8,760 bases of DNA from Hyphomicrobiales bacterium (GTDB lineage: Bacteria > Pseudomonadota > Alphaproteobacteria > Rhizobiales > Xanthobacteraceae). Location: positions 1 to 8,760 of the forward strand of contig JACQDO010000096.1 in the NCBI GenBank assembly GCA_016201085.1, written 5' to 3'. Of this stretch, positions 1-6,691 are shown piece after piece. The translations under genes were made by a program, and so were the position numbers. Each line of letters opens with the position of its first letter. Position 1 is the stretch's first letter. The notes under the pieces were generated by a model that saw only the letters and a list, made by a program, of their open reading frames with translations, was not told where the DNA came from and did no database searches.

Positions 1-766
1 CGACCTCGAGCGAATAGACCGCGGCCGGCCAGTTGACCGGCAATGCCCAGGATATGTTGAGGTGATAGACGGTGCCGTCGCTGAACATGATCATGCCGGC
101 GGTGGCGTCGATGCCTTTGTAGAGTGGGCCCAGCACCTTGTCGATCGAGCGCGCATAGACCTCGACCGGCGTCTTGCCCTCCAGGCACCACATGCAGATG
201 TCGAGCGCGTGCGTGCCGGAGATCACCATCGGCGAAATGGTCGAGGGATCGTCGGTGCGCTTGTAGTTGTCGATCGCGACCAGCCGGTTCATGAAAGCGC
301 GCGAGGTGACCAGGGTGACGTCGCCGAGCGCACCGGTGCGGCATTTCTCCTTGGCTCCCAGCCAGCGGCGGCGGAAGCGCTGGGTGTAGCCGACCACGGC
401 GTCGACCTTGGCGTCCTGGATCGCCTTCAGCACGCGGGCGGATTCATCGAGGCGGGTAGCGAGCGGCTTCTCGATCAGCAGCGGAATGCCGCGCTCGAGC
501 GCCACCATGATAGGATCGACGTGCAGGTGCTCGTCGGTGGCGATGATGGCGCAGGTCACTTCCGGCCGCTTGAGCAATTCGACGTGGCTCTGCGTGACGA
601 AATCGGCGCTGATCTTGGGCGCAACCTCGCCGGCGCGGTTCGGATTCTTTTCGGCCAGCCCAATCCATTCGACCGACGGGTGACGCGCGGCCACCTCGCC
701 GCGAAACAGGCCGACGCGACCGCCGCCGACGATGGCGAGGCCGATGCCCTTGGCAGACTTCTTCAT
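1..766 (-). CDS. Gfo/Idh/MocA family NAD(P)-dependent oxidoreductase, 3' end cut by window edge
   Basis: The frame is open from an ATG at 766 to the left edge, giving 255 residues of a protein that usually has 330-400, so the C-terminus is missing. An N-terminal Rossmann nucleotide-binding fold is visible (AIVGGGRVG, residues 11-19), then the family's EKP motif (99-101), whose lysine is part of the active site, then GYTQRF (127-132) and a histidine in SGTHALD (183-189) where the family has its catalytic His. The family does NAD(P)-linked oxidation or reduction of sugars, cyclitols, dihydrodiols and some aromatic intermediates; the substrate here is not readable. It lies downstream of a second, related oxidoreductase on the same strand, 163 bases away, with a palindromic repeat filling the gap and starting about 10 bases before this ATG. 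The Shine-Dalgarno is weak (GGTG). The motifs and alignment to its neighbour make the family call firm. Confidence 0.9.
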   Translation of the reverse strand, partial: MKKSAKGIGLAIVGGGRVGLFRGEVAARHPSVEWIGLAEKNPNRAGEVAPKISADFVTQSHVELLKRPEVTCAIIATDEHLHVDPIMVALERGIPLLIEKPLATRLDESARVLKAIQDAKVDAVVGYTQRFRRRWLGAKEKCRTGALGDVTLVTSRAFMNRLVAIDNYKRTDDPSTISPMVISGTHALDICMWCLEGKTPVEVYARSIDKVLGPLYKGIDATAGMIMFSDGTVYHLNISWALPVNWPAAVYSLEV

Positions 767-775
767 GACAACACC

Positions 776-916
776 GTCATTCCGGGACGGCGCGCTGCGC
801 CGGACCCGGAATCCAGATACGAGTTGGGAGATTGCTTCTGGATTCCGGGTTCGCTCGCGGAGTTTATCATCGGGCCGCGCTTCGCGCGGACCCGTTGGCT
901 CGCGCCCCGGAATGAC
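776..916. repeat. Palindromic intergenic repeat (REP-like) with nested hairpins
   Basis: The outer arms GTCATTCCGGG (776-786) and CCCGGAATGAC (906-916) are perfect 11-base inverted copies. Inside is a 14-base perfect inverted pair (804-817 with 837-850, reading ACCCGGAATCCAGA on the left) around a 19-base loop. A third hairpin, CCGCGC-TTC-GCGCGG, lies at 875-889. The three nested stems form a branched structure. The outer motif resembles a repeat I recall as common between genes in Bradyrhizobium and related genomes; that is recalled knowledge, since only this copy is present here. It fills the gap between two Gfo/Idh/MocA genes, so if they are co-transcribed it would fold in the mRNA leader of the second gene. 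There is no U-tract, so it is not a standard intrinsic terminator. Confidence 0.8.
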
Positions 917-929
917 AAGAAACGCTTCT

Positions 930-2024
930 TCATTGTGGATTGGCTCCCGACCGGTTCTTTTCCTTGAATTCCGCGATTCCCGAAATCGTCTCGTTGGTGA
1001 GCGGCAGGTCGACCGGCTCGTTGCGGTAGGCCGACAAGTCGGCGGCGCTGTAGGTTTCCATGACGCGGCGCGCGCTCTCCGGCGTCACCATCACCGGCGT
1101 GTCGCGGATGCAGGCTTCCAGGAAGTGAATGGTCTCCGGCCCCATGCCGCCGGCGAACACTTCGCCGACCTGCTCGCCCGGCATGGTCGACATCGGGAAC
1201 ACTTGGCCGCTGGTCATGGTGTTGAGCCAATTGTCGCGCTGGGTGTCGTCGAGCACCAGCGCACCTTCGGTGCCGGTGATCTCGATCCAGGTCGAGCAGT
1301 AGTTCGGATAGCTCGGCGGGAAATTCCAGCCGCCGCCGATCATCACCACCACGCCGCTGTCCATGGTGACGGTGGTGAACATCACGTCATGCGAGCCGTT
1401 CACCGGTTTCATGTAGCCGTAGGCGCCCTGCGAATAGACGCGCACGGGCTTGGCCGGCTCCAGGAGCCAGAACACGAAGTCGAGGTCGTGCGTCGATTCC
1501 ATGACGACGGGAGAAAGCCGCACGCGGCCGGCGATCTTCTTGCCCAGGCTGCGCGACAGGTTGCGGCTGACCAGCACCGAGACGACGTTGCCGAGCGTGC
1601 CGTCGGTGATCTTCTTCTTGGCGTAGGCGATCTTCGGATTGAAGCGCTGCGAATAGCCGATGGTGAATTTCAACCCGTTGCGCTTGGCCAGTTGAATGAG
1701 CTCGTCGGCTTCCCACAGTTCGAGCGAAATCGGCTTTTCCAGCATCACGTTCTTGCCGGCTTTCAGGCAGTCGCGGCAGATCGGATAGTGGTTGGTTTCC
1801 GGCGTGGTCGAGATATAGACCACCGAAATATTCGGGTTGTCGATGATGTCCTGGTGCTTGAGCGTCGTGGTTGCCGGCTTGTACAGCGCCTTCACCTCGG
1901 CCAGCCGGTCGGGCCGGATTTCGCACAAATGCAGCTTATCGACCAGCGCGGTGCGCGACAGCGTTTCCGCGCGCGTGCCGCCGACCCAGCCGACCCCGAT
2001 CACCGCGACTTCAACTCGTTTCAC
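930..2024 (-). CDS. Gfo/Idh/MocA family NAD(P)-dependent oxidoreductase (full length, GTG start)
   Basis: A complete 364-residue protein, the usual length for the family. Residues 7-15 (VAVIGVGWVG region) form the Rossmann glycine-rich loop. EKPIS at 96-100 carries the conserved active-site lysine, GYSQRF is at 123-128, and STHDLD (177-182) holds the expected catalytic His-Asp region. The C-terminal part is the family's alpha/beta domain (GTEGALVLDD, 251-260). The start is GTG at 2024, supported by an AAGGA ribosome site nine bases upstream and by the absence of any nearby in-frame ATG. It shares several motif blocks in the same order with the next gene downstream (GY[TS]QRF, SP[MV]V, TH.LD), so the two are paralogues. 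It lies 61 bases after the CoA-transferase B subunit on the same strand, which suggests one operon. The specific reaction is unknown; one characterised relative is the dihydroxyphthalate-forming dehydrogenase Pht4, which shows that the family occurs in aromatic catabolism. Confidence 0.92.
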   Translation of the reverse strand: MKRVEVAVIGVGWVGGTRAETLSRTALVDKLHLCEIRPDRLAEVKALYKPATTTLKHQDIIDNPNISVVYISTTPETNHYPICRDCLKAGKNVMLEKPISLELWEADELIQLAKRNGLKFTIGYSQRFNPKIAYAKKKITDGTLGNVVSVLVSRNLSRSLGKKIAGRVRLSPVVMESTHDLDFVFWLLEPAKPVRVYSQGAYGYMKPVNGSHDVMFTTVTMDSGVVVMIGGGWNFPPSYPNYCSTWIEITGTEGALVLDDTQRDNWLNTMTSGQVFPMSTMPGEQVGEVFAGGMGPETIHFLEACIRDTPVMVTPESARRVMETYSAADLSAYRNEPVDLPLTNETISGIAEFKEKNRSGANPQ

Positions 2025-2033
2025 CGGACGTTT

Positions 2034-2038
2034 TCCTT
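2034..2038 (-). promoter_or_regulatory. Ribosome binding site deciding the GTG start at 2024
   Basis: On the minus strand AAGGA ends nine bases before GTG at 2024. No in-frame ATG occurs within the first 90 codons, so this site decides the start of the complete Gfo/Idh/MocA gene. Confidence 0.6.
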
Positions 2039-2085
2039 AAAGCTCTGTTGATTTTCCACGGCCGGGCGGCCGCGCGGGCGGCACC

Positions 2086-2853
2086 CTAGCCGCTCGCGGT
2101 TCCCGCTGAAAGGGGGAGGGTGATGCCGAATACCTGTGCTGCGAACTGCGGATAGACCTCGGCGAGCTGCGGCGCCACGACTTCGCGCATGAGCTTGAGC
2201 GTCTCGGGTGAGGGCGGCGGTGTCTGCGGCACCGCCGCCGTCCGTTCGAATTCGAAGCCGGTGTGCTCGATCACCTCATCGACGGTGTGGCCGGGGTGCA
2301 CGCTGTCGAGCGTGAAGCGCCCCTGCGCGAAGCCGAACAGGCAGCGGTTGGTGATGAGCGCGATCGGCCCGCCCGGGCGAAATACGTTCGGCGCGTTGGT
2401 GCCCGGCGCACTGATGAAGTCCACCTTGGGCACCAGCGTGCGACGCGAATGCTCGGTGCGGAACAAGATCACCTTCGGCACCACGTAATAGAGATAGGCC
2501 GAGCCGAACGAGCCGGGGAAGCGCACCTTGGGATACGCGTAGTCGCCGGTCGACACCAGATTGACGTTGCCATGGCCGTCGATCTGCCCGCCGGAGAGGA
2601 AGAACACGTCGATGCGGCCTTGCCCGGCGCAGTCGAACAGTTCGCGCGCGCCGTCGGTCCAGAACGTGTTCTTGGGGCTGCCCAGCAGCGACACATAAGG
2701 CCGCCCATGTCCGCGCTCGCGCGCCAGCAGCGCGGCGGTGGCCGGGATCGGCGAGGCATTGCCGACCGCGACGTGGCGCACGTCGCCGATCAGCCGCGCG
2801 ATCACGTCGGCGAGCAGTTCCTCGGAGCGGAAGTCACGCGGCGCGGCGTTCAT
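2086..2853 (-). CDS. CoA-transferase family I, beta subunit (GctB/IpdB-like)
   Basis: A 255-residue protein matching the beta subunit of two-subunit class I CoA-transferases such as glutaconate CoA-transferase. The clearest block is SGGQIDGHGNVNLVSTGDY (87-105), the family's G-Q-I-D-x-x-G-N-V-N loop, followed by YPKVRFPG (107-114) and GGPIALITNRCLFGF (161-175). The region that should carry the catalytic glutamate (VESG in glutaconate CoA-transferase, as I recall it) reads YVSLLGSPKNTF (53-64), with leucine or glycine instead of Glu. This enzyme may therefore not be a classical transferase; the M. tuberculosis IpdAB ring-opening hydrolase is a known case of this fold without the canonical Glu. 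The frame is open up to 3000, but ATG 2853 is preferred: a TAGGT-type ribosome site lies at proper distance, and family similarity begins there. It overlaps the end of the alpha gene by 20 bases, which implies translational coupling. Confidence 0.9.
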   Translation of the reverse strand: MNAAPRDFRSEELLADVIARLIGDVRHVAVGNASPIPATAALLARERGHGRPYVSLLGSPKNTFWTDGARELFDCAGQGRIDVFFLSGGQIDGHGNVNLVSTGDYAYPKVRFPGSFGSAYLYYVVPKVILFRTEHSRRTLVPKVDFISAPGTNAPNVFRPGGPIALITNRCLFGFAQGRFTLDSVHPGHTVDEVIEHTGFEFERTAAVPQTPPPSPETLKLMREVVAPQLAEVYPQFAAQVFGITLPLSAGTASG

Positions 2854-3652
2854 ACACATACCTATCGAGATATTCCGCGAACCCTTCCGCCGTCGCCGCC
2901 ATGCGCGCATAGAGCGCGAGATGCTCGGCGTCGACGCCATAGTGGTCCGGCAAACCCAGCGGCCAGGCGCCGCGGTTCGCGATCGCGATGCTCTCGACAT
3001 AGAAACCGGGCAGCGTGCCGGCGGCGAGCAGCGGATCGCCGAGCAGATTGCCGTCGTGGATTTTATCCACGGTCACCACCGTGCGTGTGGCCGCGTGCGC
3101 CATGGTGGCGAGTTCGCGCTGGCGCCCGATCCAGACATTGCCTTGTGCGTCCGCCATCGGCGCATGGATCAGCGCCACGTCCGGCTTGATCGCTGGCAGC
3201 AGCACAATCGGATCGTCGTTGCCGAACGGCGAGTCGATCACCTTCCAGTCGTCGCGATGCTTCAAGACGTCCGATCCGATCAGGCCGCGCAGCGGCATGA
3301 ACGGCACGCCTTTCTCCGACGCCTGCAAGGCGGCATGCAGCGCCGGGCAGGTGGCGTCTTTCATCTTGATCGTGCCCGAGATGACGGCGGCGGAAAAGCG
3401 CGGCGCCGGCCCGAACTCGCCGAGGCTGACCGCGCTCGTCTCCAGCGTGTCGATGCAGCCGGCGCCGATCAGCAGGTCGGCTTGCAGGCTCGACGTCGGC
3501 AGCGCCACCAGATGCAGCCGCTTGACGCCGCGACGGATCAGCGCGCGCGTCGCCGCCATCGGCACGCCCGACACCTCGCGCGGCACCACCAGCATTGCGC
3601 CGTCGGCGATGCAGGCGAGCGCCTCGTCGAGGGATTTAATTGGACCAGACAT
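2834..3652 (-). CDS. CoA-transferase family I, alpha subunit (GctA/IpdA-like)
   Basis: A 272-residue protein resembling the alpha subunit of glutaconate CoA-transferase and IpdA. Visible family blocks are DLLIGAGCID (59-68), GVPFMPLRGLIGSDVL (115-130), DSPFGNDDPIVLLPAIKPDVALIHAP (140-165) and DAQGNV (168-173). The alpha subunit supplies most of the CoA-binding surface, and the beta subunit, encoded by the overlapping gene just downstream, normally supplies the catalytic glutamate. The pair is expected to work as a soluble cytoplasmic hetero-oligomer on an acyl-CoA. The ATG at 3652 begins MSGPIKSLDEAL, a normal start for the family, but no strong Shine-Dalgarno precedes it. Instead a 10-base-pair hairpin (3665-3692) lies 13 bases upstream of the ATG. 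The substrate is unknown. The family call is firm; whether it acts as transferase or hydrolase is open. Confidence 0.91.
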   Translation of the reverse strand: MSGPIKSLDEALACIADGAMLVVPREVSGVPMAATRALIRRGVKRLHLVALPTSSLQADLLIGAGCIDTLETSAVSLGEFGPAPRFSAAVISGTIKMKDATCPALHAALQASEKGVPFMPLRGLIGSDVLKHRDDWKVIDSPFGNDDPIVLLPAIKPDVALIHAPMADAQGNVWIGRQRELATMAHAATRTVVTVDKIHDGNLLGDPLLAAGTLPGFYVESIAIANRGAWPLGLPDHYGVDAEHLALYARMAATAEGFAEYLDRYVYERRAA

Positions 3653-3664
3653 GCAAGCTGTTTA

Positions 3665-3692
3665 CGCCATTCCGTGACGATGCGGAATGGCG
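3665..3692. repeat. Perfect 10-bp hairpin just upstream of the CoA-transferase alpha gene
   Basis: CGCCATTCCG (3665-3674) and CGGAATGGCG (3683-3692) are perfect inverted copies around an 8-base loop. In the minus-strand mRNA the stem would fold 13 bases before the ATG at 3652, where a Shine-Dalgarno would be expected close by and none is obvious. It may be part of the adjoining repeat cluster or a leader structure that affects translation. Confidence 0.7.
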
Positions 3693-3700
3693 GCTCTCCG

Positions 3701-3796
3701 CCTCATCCTGAGGAGCCCGCCAAAGGCGGGCGTCTCGAAGAATGGGCGGCCACATGGTTCGAGACGCCGTGCTTCGCACGGCTCCTCACCATGAGG
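3701..3796. repeat. Cloverleaf-like palindromic intergenic repeat
   Basis: An outer stem (CCTCAT 3701-3706 with ATGAGG 3791-3796, and GAGGAGC 3710-3716 with GCTCCTC 3781-3787) encloses three hairpins: GCCCGCC-AAA-GGCGGGC (3715-3731), GCGTCTCGAA (3730-3739) with TTCGAGACGC (3758-3767), and CCGTGC-TTC-GCACGG (3767-3781). The whole 96 bases would fold as a four-way cloverleaf on either strand, with a few bases shared between neighbouring stems. The motif resembles a dispersed repeat I recall from Rhodopseudomonas and Bradyrhizobium genomes. It lies between the molybdenum hydroxylase and the CoA-transferase genes. No reading frame or tRNA signature supports anything else. Confidence 0.82.
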
Positions 3797-3819
3797 CCGA
3801 GAGAGGATACGGAGTATGG

Positions 3820-3854
3820 GTCCCGGGCCTCGCGCTTGCGCGCTCGCCCGGGAC
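3820..3854. repeat. Short palindromic repeat downstream of the molybdenum hydroxylase
   Basis: GTCCCGGG (3820-3827) and CCCGGGAC (3847-3854) are perfect inverted arms around a CG-rich centre with its own small GCGC dyad (3832-3841). On the minus strand it begins 15 bases after the stop codon of the large subunit. The form GTCGTCCCGGGC...CCGGGACCCATA matches a short repeat I recall as frequent at gene ends in Bradyrhizobium. There is no run of T after it, so 3' end protection of the transcript is more likely than intrinsic termination. Confidence 0.72.
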
Positions 3855-3868
3855 GACAGTGAGAAATC

Positions 3869-6169
3869 TCAGCTCAGCGCCGCCTTCAACCTGTCGGGCG
3901 TGAACGGTCCGCGCCGGAGGCGCACGCCGGTGGCGTCGAAGACGGCGTTGGCGATCGCCGCCCCGACGGTGCGCACGGTCGGCTCGCCGGCGCCGCTCGG
4001 GGGTAGTTCCGGATGGTTGATCAGCACCACATCGACCGCATCGGGCGCCTCGGTGATGTCGAGGATCGGATAGGTCGCCCAATCGACGCTCGTCACCTTT
4101 TCGCGGCTGAAATGGACTTCTTCCCACATACTGCGGCTGAGTGCGTAGACGGTCTGGTTCTCGATGCATTGTCGTAGGCCGCCCGGATTGATGATCAGCC
4201 CGCAGTCATGCGCGACCACAAACCGACGCGCCCGCAGCTTGCCGCTCTGCCGGTCGACATCGACCTCGGCGACCAGGGCGACGAGGGTCTTGCCACGCCG
4301 CGCGAAGGCGATGCCGCGTCCGTGCGCAACCGCCGATGTAGGACCGCGCGGCCCTGACGGACGGGTCTCCCATTTGGCCTTCTCGGCCGCCGCCTTCACC
4401 ACCGCGATGTCGCGTTGATCGGTAAGATAGCGCAGGCGGAACTCAACAGGGTCGCTGCCGGTCGCGGCGGCCAATTCGTCGACGAAGGATTCGGCCGCGA
4501 AGTAAAGTTCCGGTCCGAGCGGATCGCGCAAGTGCGAGGTGCGCAGCGGCGAAGCGCTCGCCAAGAGCGGCGGGATGGTCTCCCACGCCATCAGCTTGTT
4601 GGGGAAACTGTACGGGCCGCCCGGCGCCGCCTCGCCCGGGAATAGATAAATGTCGGCCGGCTTGGGCGGCAGGCCGGTGAGCTGGCCGGCGAGCGTATGG
4701 CGCGGTTCGGATTCGTTGCTCGCGACATCGAGGCGCGAGAAGCTCTTCGCCTCGAAGTGGAAGGCGACAACCTTGCCGTCCTGGTCGAGGCCCGCGCGCA
4801 CGCGGTGCACCGAAGCCGGGCTCTTGGCGTTCCAAGCGTGGCCTTCCTCACGCGAATATTGCAGCCGTACCGGACGTCCGACCGCTTGCGCGAGCAGTGC
4901 GGCGTCGATCATCGTGTCAGCGGCGTCATTGCGCCCATACGAGCCGGGCCCCATGACCCAGATTGCCCGCACCTTGTCGCGCGGCACGCCGAGAATCCCC
5001 GCCACGCCTTCAACGGCGTAATGCGGCTTCTGCGAGCCGGTCCACACCGTCACCTGACCGTCCTTGATGTCGACGACGGCGCAGCCCGGCCCCATGCTCG
5101 AATGCGACTGGAACGGCCAATCGTATTCGGCGCTGATCACTTTGGCGGCACCGGCGAAGGCCGGCCCAATGTCACCGACCTTCATCGCCTCGACGCGCTT
5201 GTTCACCGGCGCCTTGCGGATGTGGTCGTACAACTCATTCTCGTTGGGGAACGGCGGGGCCACCTGCGACCAAGTCACCTTGAGGCGCTGGGCCGCGCGC
5301 ACCGCGTCCCATTCCTTGTCGGCGACCACGCCGAGAAAGCCCTGCTTCCACACCACGCGGGCGCCGGAAATGTCCTTCACCGAACTTTCGTCCACGCTCG
5401 TCGGCACCGCGCCGGCGACCGGCGGTCGCAGCATGCGCCCATGCACCATGCCCGGCACCTTGACGTCGGTGATGTAGTCGAAGCGAGCGAACACCTTGGG
5501 GGCGACATCGTTGCGCCGAACCGTCTGGCCGACGATCTTGTAGTCGGCGGGCTTCTTCGGCTTGGCCTTGCCGACGATCGACAGCGGATTGCCCCACTTC
5601 TTGTTCCACTCCACCGGCACGTTGAAGTAGCGGCCGCCGATCATCTGCGTGTAGGTAATGCGCTTGGAGGGGTCGTCGGCGGCGCTGACCACGCCGTCCT
5701 TGACGACGAGCTTGTCGGCCGGAACGGACAGCAGGCCGGCGGCCATCTCGACCAACACGCGGCGCGCTTCCGCCGCCGCATTGCGCAACGGTACCGCGCC
5801 TTCCTCGATGCCGGAGGCATTGCTGGCGCCGCCTTGATTGACGCTGGTGGCGCTGTCGCCCATCACCACCTTGACTTTGGCGACGGCAACGTCGAGTTCG
5901 TCGGCGACGATTTGACCGATAGCCACATCGACGCCCTGGCCGCCGTCGATCTTGCCGAAGAAGGCGGAAATCGTGCCGTCGGCATTCACCGCGATATAAG
6001 AGGAGAGCTGATCGGGCGTGAGCGGCGGGCGCGTGCCTTGCGCAAACGCTTGGTCGATCGCGGTCACGGTCTCGAGCCCGATCGGCATGCCGACCGACAC
6101 GACGAGAGCGCCGCCGGTCTTGAGCAGCGAACGGCGCGAGAAGCCTGCGGGCTTGTCCATCTTGGTCAT
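3869..6169 (-). CDS. Molybdenum hydroxylase, molybdopterin-binding catalytic subunit (IorB/NicB-like), Tat-exported
   Basis: A 766-residue catalytic subunit of the xanthine dehydrogenase family, nearest in layout to isoquinoline 1-oxidoreductase IorB and nicotinate dehydrogenase NicB. Such enzymes hydroxylate an electron-poor ring carbon or aldehyde with oxygen from water. Residues 11-17 (SRRSLLK) form a twin-arginine signal, with a hydrophobic stretch to about 35 and a likely cleavage site AFA-Q (41-44), so export of the folded enzyme is expected. Cofactor motifs are GGQGVDVAIGQIVADELDV (76-94), GPGSYGRNDAAD (407-418) and VVAHDCGLIINPGGL (651-665). GAGE (726-729) carries the catalytic glutamate E729. 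There is no cytochrome c domain of the NicB kind and no FAD subunit nearby, so the electron acceptor is not known. The ATG at 6169 is chosen because GGGAGAG precedes it at good spacing and the signal peptide starts there; the frame is open to 6514, but only as a shadow of the small subunit. The gap to the small subunit gene is 11 bases. Confidence 0.93.
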   Translation of the reverse strand: MTKMDKPAGFSRRSLLKTGGALVVSVGMPIGLETVTAIDQAFAQGTRPPLTPDQLSSYIAVNADGTISAFFGKIDGGQGVDVAIGQIVADELDVAVAKVKVVMGDSATSVNQGGASNASGIEEGAVPLRNAAAEARRVLVEMAAGLLSVPADKLVVKDGVVSAADDPSKRITYTQMIGGRYFNVPVEWNKKWGNPLSIVGKAKPKKPADYKIVGQTVRRNDVAPKVFARFDYITDVKVPGMVHGRMLRPPVAGAVPTSVDESSVKDISGARVVWKQGFLGVVADKEWDAVRAAQRLKVTWSQVAPPFPNENELYDHIRKAPVNKRVEAMKVGDIGPAFAGAAKVISAEYDWPFQSHSSMGPGCAVVDIKDGQVTVWTGSQKPHYAVEGVAGILGVPRDKVRAIWVMGPGSYGRNDAADTMIDAALLAQAVGRPVRLQYSREEGHAWNAKSPASVHRVRAGLDQDGKVVAFHFEAKSFSRLDVASNESEPRHTLAGQLTGLPPKPADIYLFPGEAAPGGPYSFPNKLMAWETIPPLLASASPLRTSHLRDPLGPELYFAAESFVDELAAATGSDPVEFRLRYLTDQRDIAVVKAAAEKAKWETRPSGPRGPTSAVAHGRGIAFARRGKTLVALVAEVDVDRQSGKLRARRFVVAHDCGLIINPGGLRQCIENQTVYALSRSMWEEVHFSREKVTSVDWATYPILDITEAPDAVDVVLINHPELPPSGAGEPTVRTVGAAIANAVFDATGVRLRRGPFTPDRLKAALS

Positions 6170-6180
6170 GGCGCTCTCCC

Positions 6181-6648
6181 TCAACCCATCATCTCGGCGG
6201 CACGCTTGACGGCGCGCACGATGCCCATGTGCGTGCCGCAGCGGCACTTCAGGCCGGAGAGGGCATCGCGGATTTCCGCATCGCTCGGCTTCTTCTTTTT
6301 GCCGAGGAAGGCGGCGGCGGTCATGATCCAGCCGTTGATGCAGTAGCCGCATTGCGGCACCTGCTCCTCGATATAGGCGGTCTGCAGCGGATGCGGGCTC
6401 GAAGGCGTGCCGAGGCCGGCCAGCGTGGTGATCTTGGCCTTGCCCACGGCGGAGAGCGGCGTCACGCAGGAGCGCGTCGGCTGGCCGTCGAGATGCACGG
6501 TGCAGGCGCCGCATTGCGCCAGCCCGCAGCCGAATTTCGGATTATTGAGGCCAATATCGTCGCGCAAGGCATAGAGCAGCGGCATATCGGGATCGGCCTC
6601 GATGGTATGGGCCTTGCCGTTGACGGTAAGCGTGAACTTCTGGCTCAT
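6181..6648 (-). CDS. Molybdenum hydroxylase, [2Fe-2S] small subunit (IorA/NicA-like)
   Basis: A 155-residue iron-sulfur subunit that passes electrons from the molybdenum centre. The N-terminal plant-ferredoxin-type cluster is bound by Cys41, Cys46, Cys49 and Cys61 (CGLAQCGAC followed by a downstream Cys), and the C-terminal helical domain binds the second cluster through Cys100, Cys103, Cys135 and Cys137 (CGYC and CRCG). All eight ligands are present and the length is typical. It has no signal peptide, so it would leave the cell by hitchhiking with the Tat-tagged large subunit, as proposed for IorAB. The frame extends to 6675, but ATG 6648 (MSQKFTLTVNG) fits the family start and has AGGGAGA eight bases upstream. 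It is the first gene of the minus-strand cluster, next to the divergent regulatory region. Confidence 0.93.
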   Translation of the reverse strand: MSQKFTLTVNGKAHTIEADPDMPLLYALRDDIGLNNPKFGCGLAQCGACTVHLDGQPTRSCVTPLSAVGKAKITTLAGLGTPSSPHPLQTAYIEEQVPQCGYCINGWIMTAAAFLGKKKKPSDAEIRDALSGLKCRCGTHMGIVRAVKRAAEMMG

Positions 6649-6691
6649 GGCGTGCATCTCCCTAGGGTGGGGCATGTTTAAGCCCTCGGCA

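Noticed and set aside
732..2051. Plus-strand open frame (439 codons) opposite the Gfo/Idh/MocA gene, and a similar one at 62-967
   Set aside because: Both are antisense shadows with low-complexity composition, and they run straight through the palindromic repeat. The minus-strand frames carry the conserved motifs.
2059..2072. Hairpin CGGCC-GGGC-GGCCG between the CoA-transferase beta gene and the GTG-started oxidoreductase as a terminator
   Set aside because: The stem is only 5 bp and on the minus strand is followed by TGGAAAATC rather than a T-run. In GC-rich sequence this is not enough.
2854..3000. N-terminal extension of the CoA-transferase beta subunit up to 3000
   Set aside because: The extension is an Arg/Ser-rich out-of-frame reading of the alpha subunit gene. 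Family similarity begins at ATG 2853.
3701..3796. Possible tRNA, because of the cloverleaf shape and a GGTTCGAG segment
   Set aside because: Arm lengths do not fit, no D-arm or anticodon loop of seven bases is present, and both strands fold equally well, as expected for a palindromic repeat.
3820..3854. Intrinsic terminator after the hydroxylase operon
   Set aside because: The stem is GC-rich but no run of T follows on the minus strand, and the same kind of palindrome is a known dispersed repeat type.
2263..3862. Plus-strand open frames across the CoA-transferase genes (2263-3189 and 2738-3862)
   Set aside because: Composition is Arg/His/Ala-rich and without motifs, and the opposite strand holds two recognised subunits in coupled arrangement.
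4697..6346. Long plus-strand open frame (549 codons) opposite the molybdenum hydroxylase genes
   Set aside because: The translation is rich in Arg, His, Ala and Asp with no fold or motif, and it lies antisense to a well-supported gene. GC-rich third positions create such frames.
6170..6514. N-terminal extension of the hydroxylase large subunit up to 6514
   Set aside because: The added 115 residues are an out-of-frame reading of the iron-sulfur subunit gene and would sit in front of the Tat signal. ATG 6169 has its own ribosome site.
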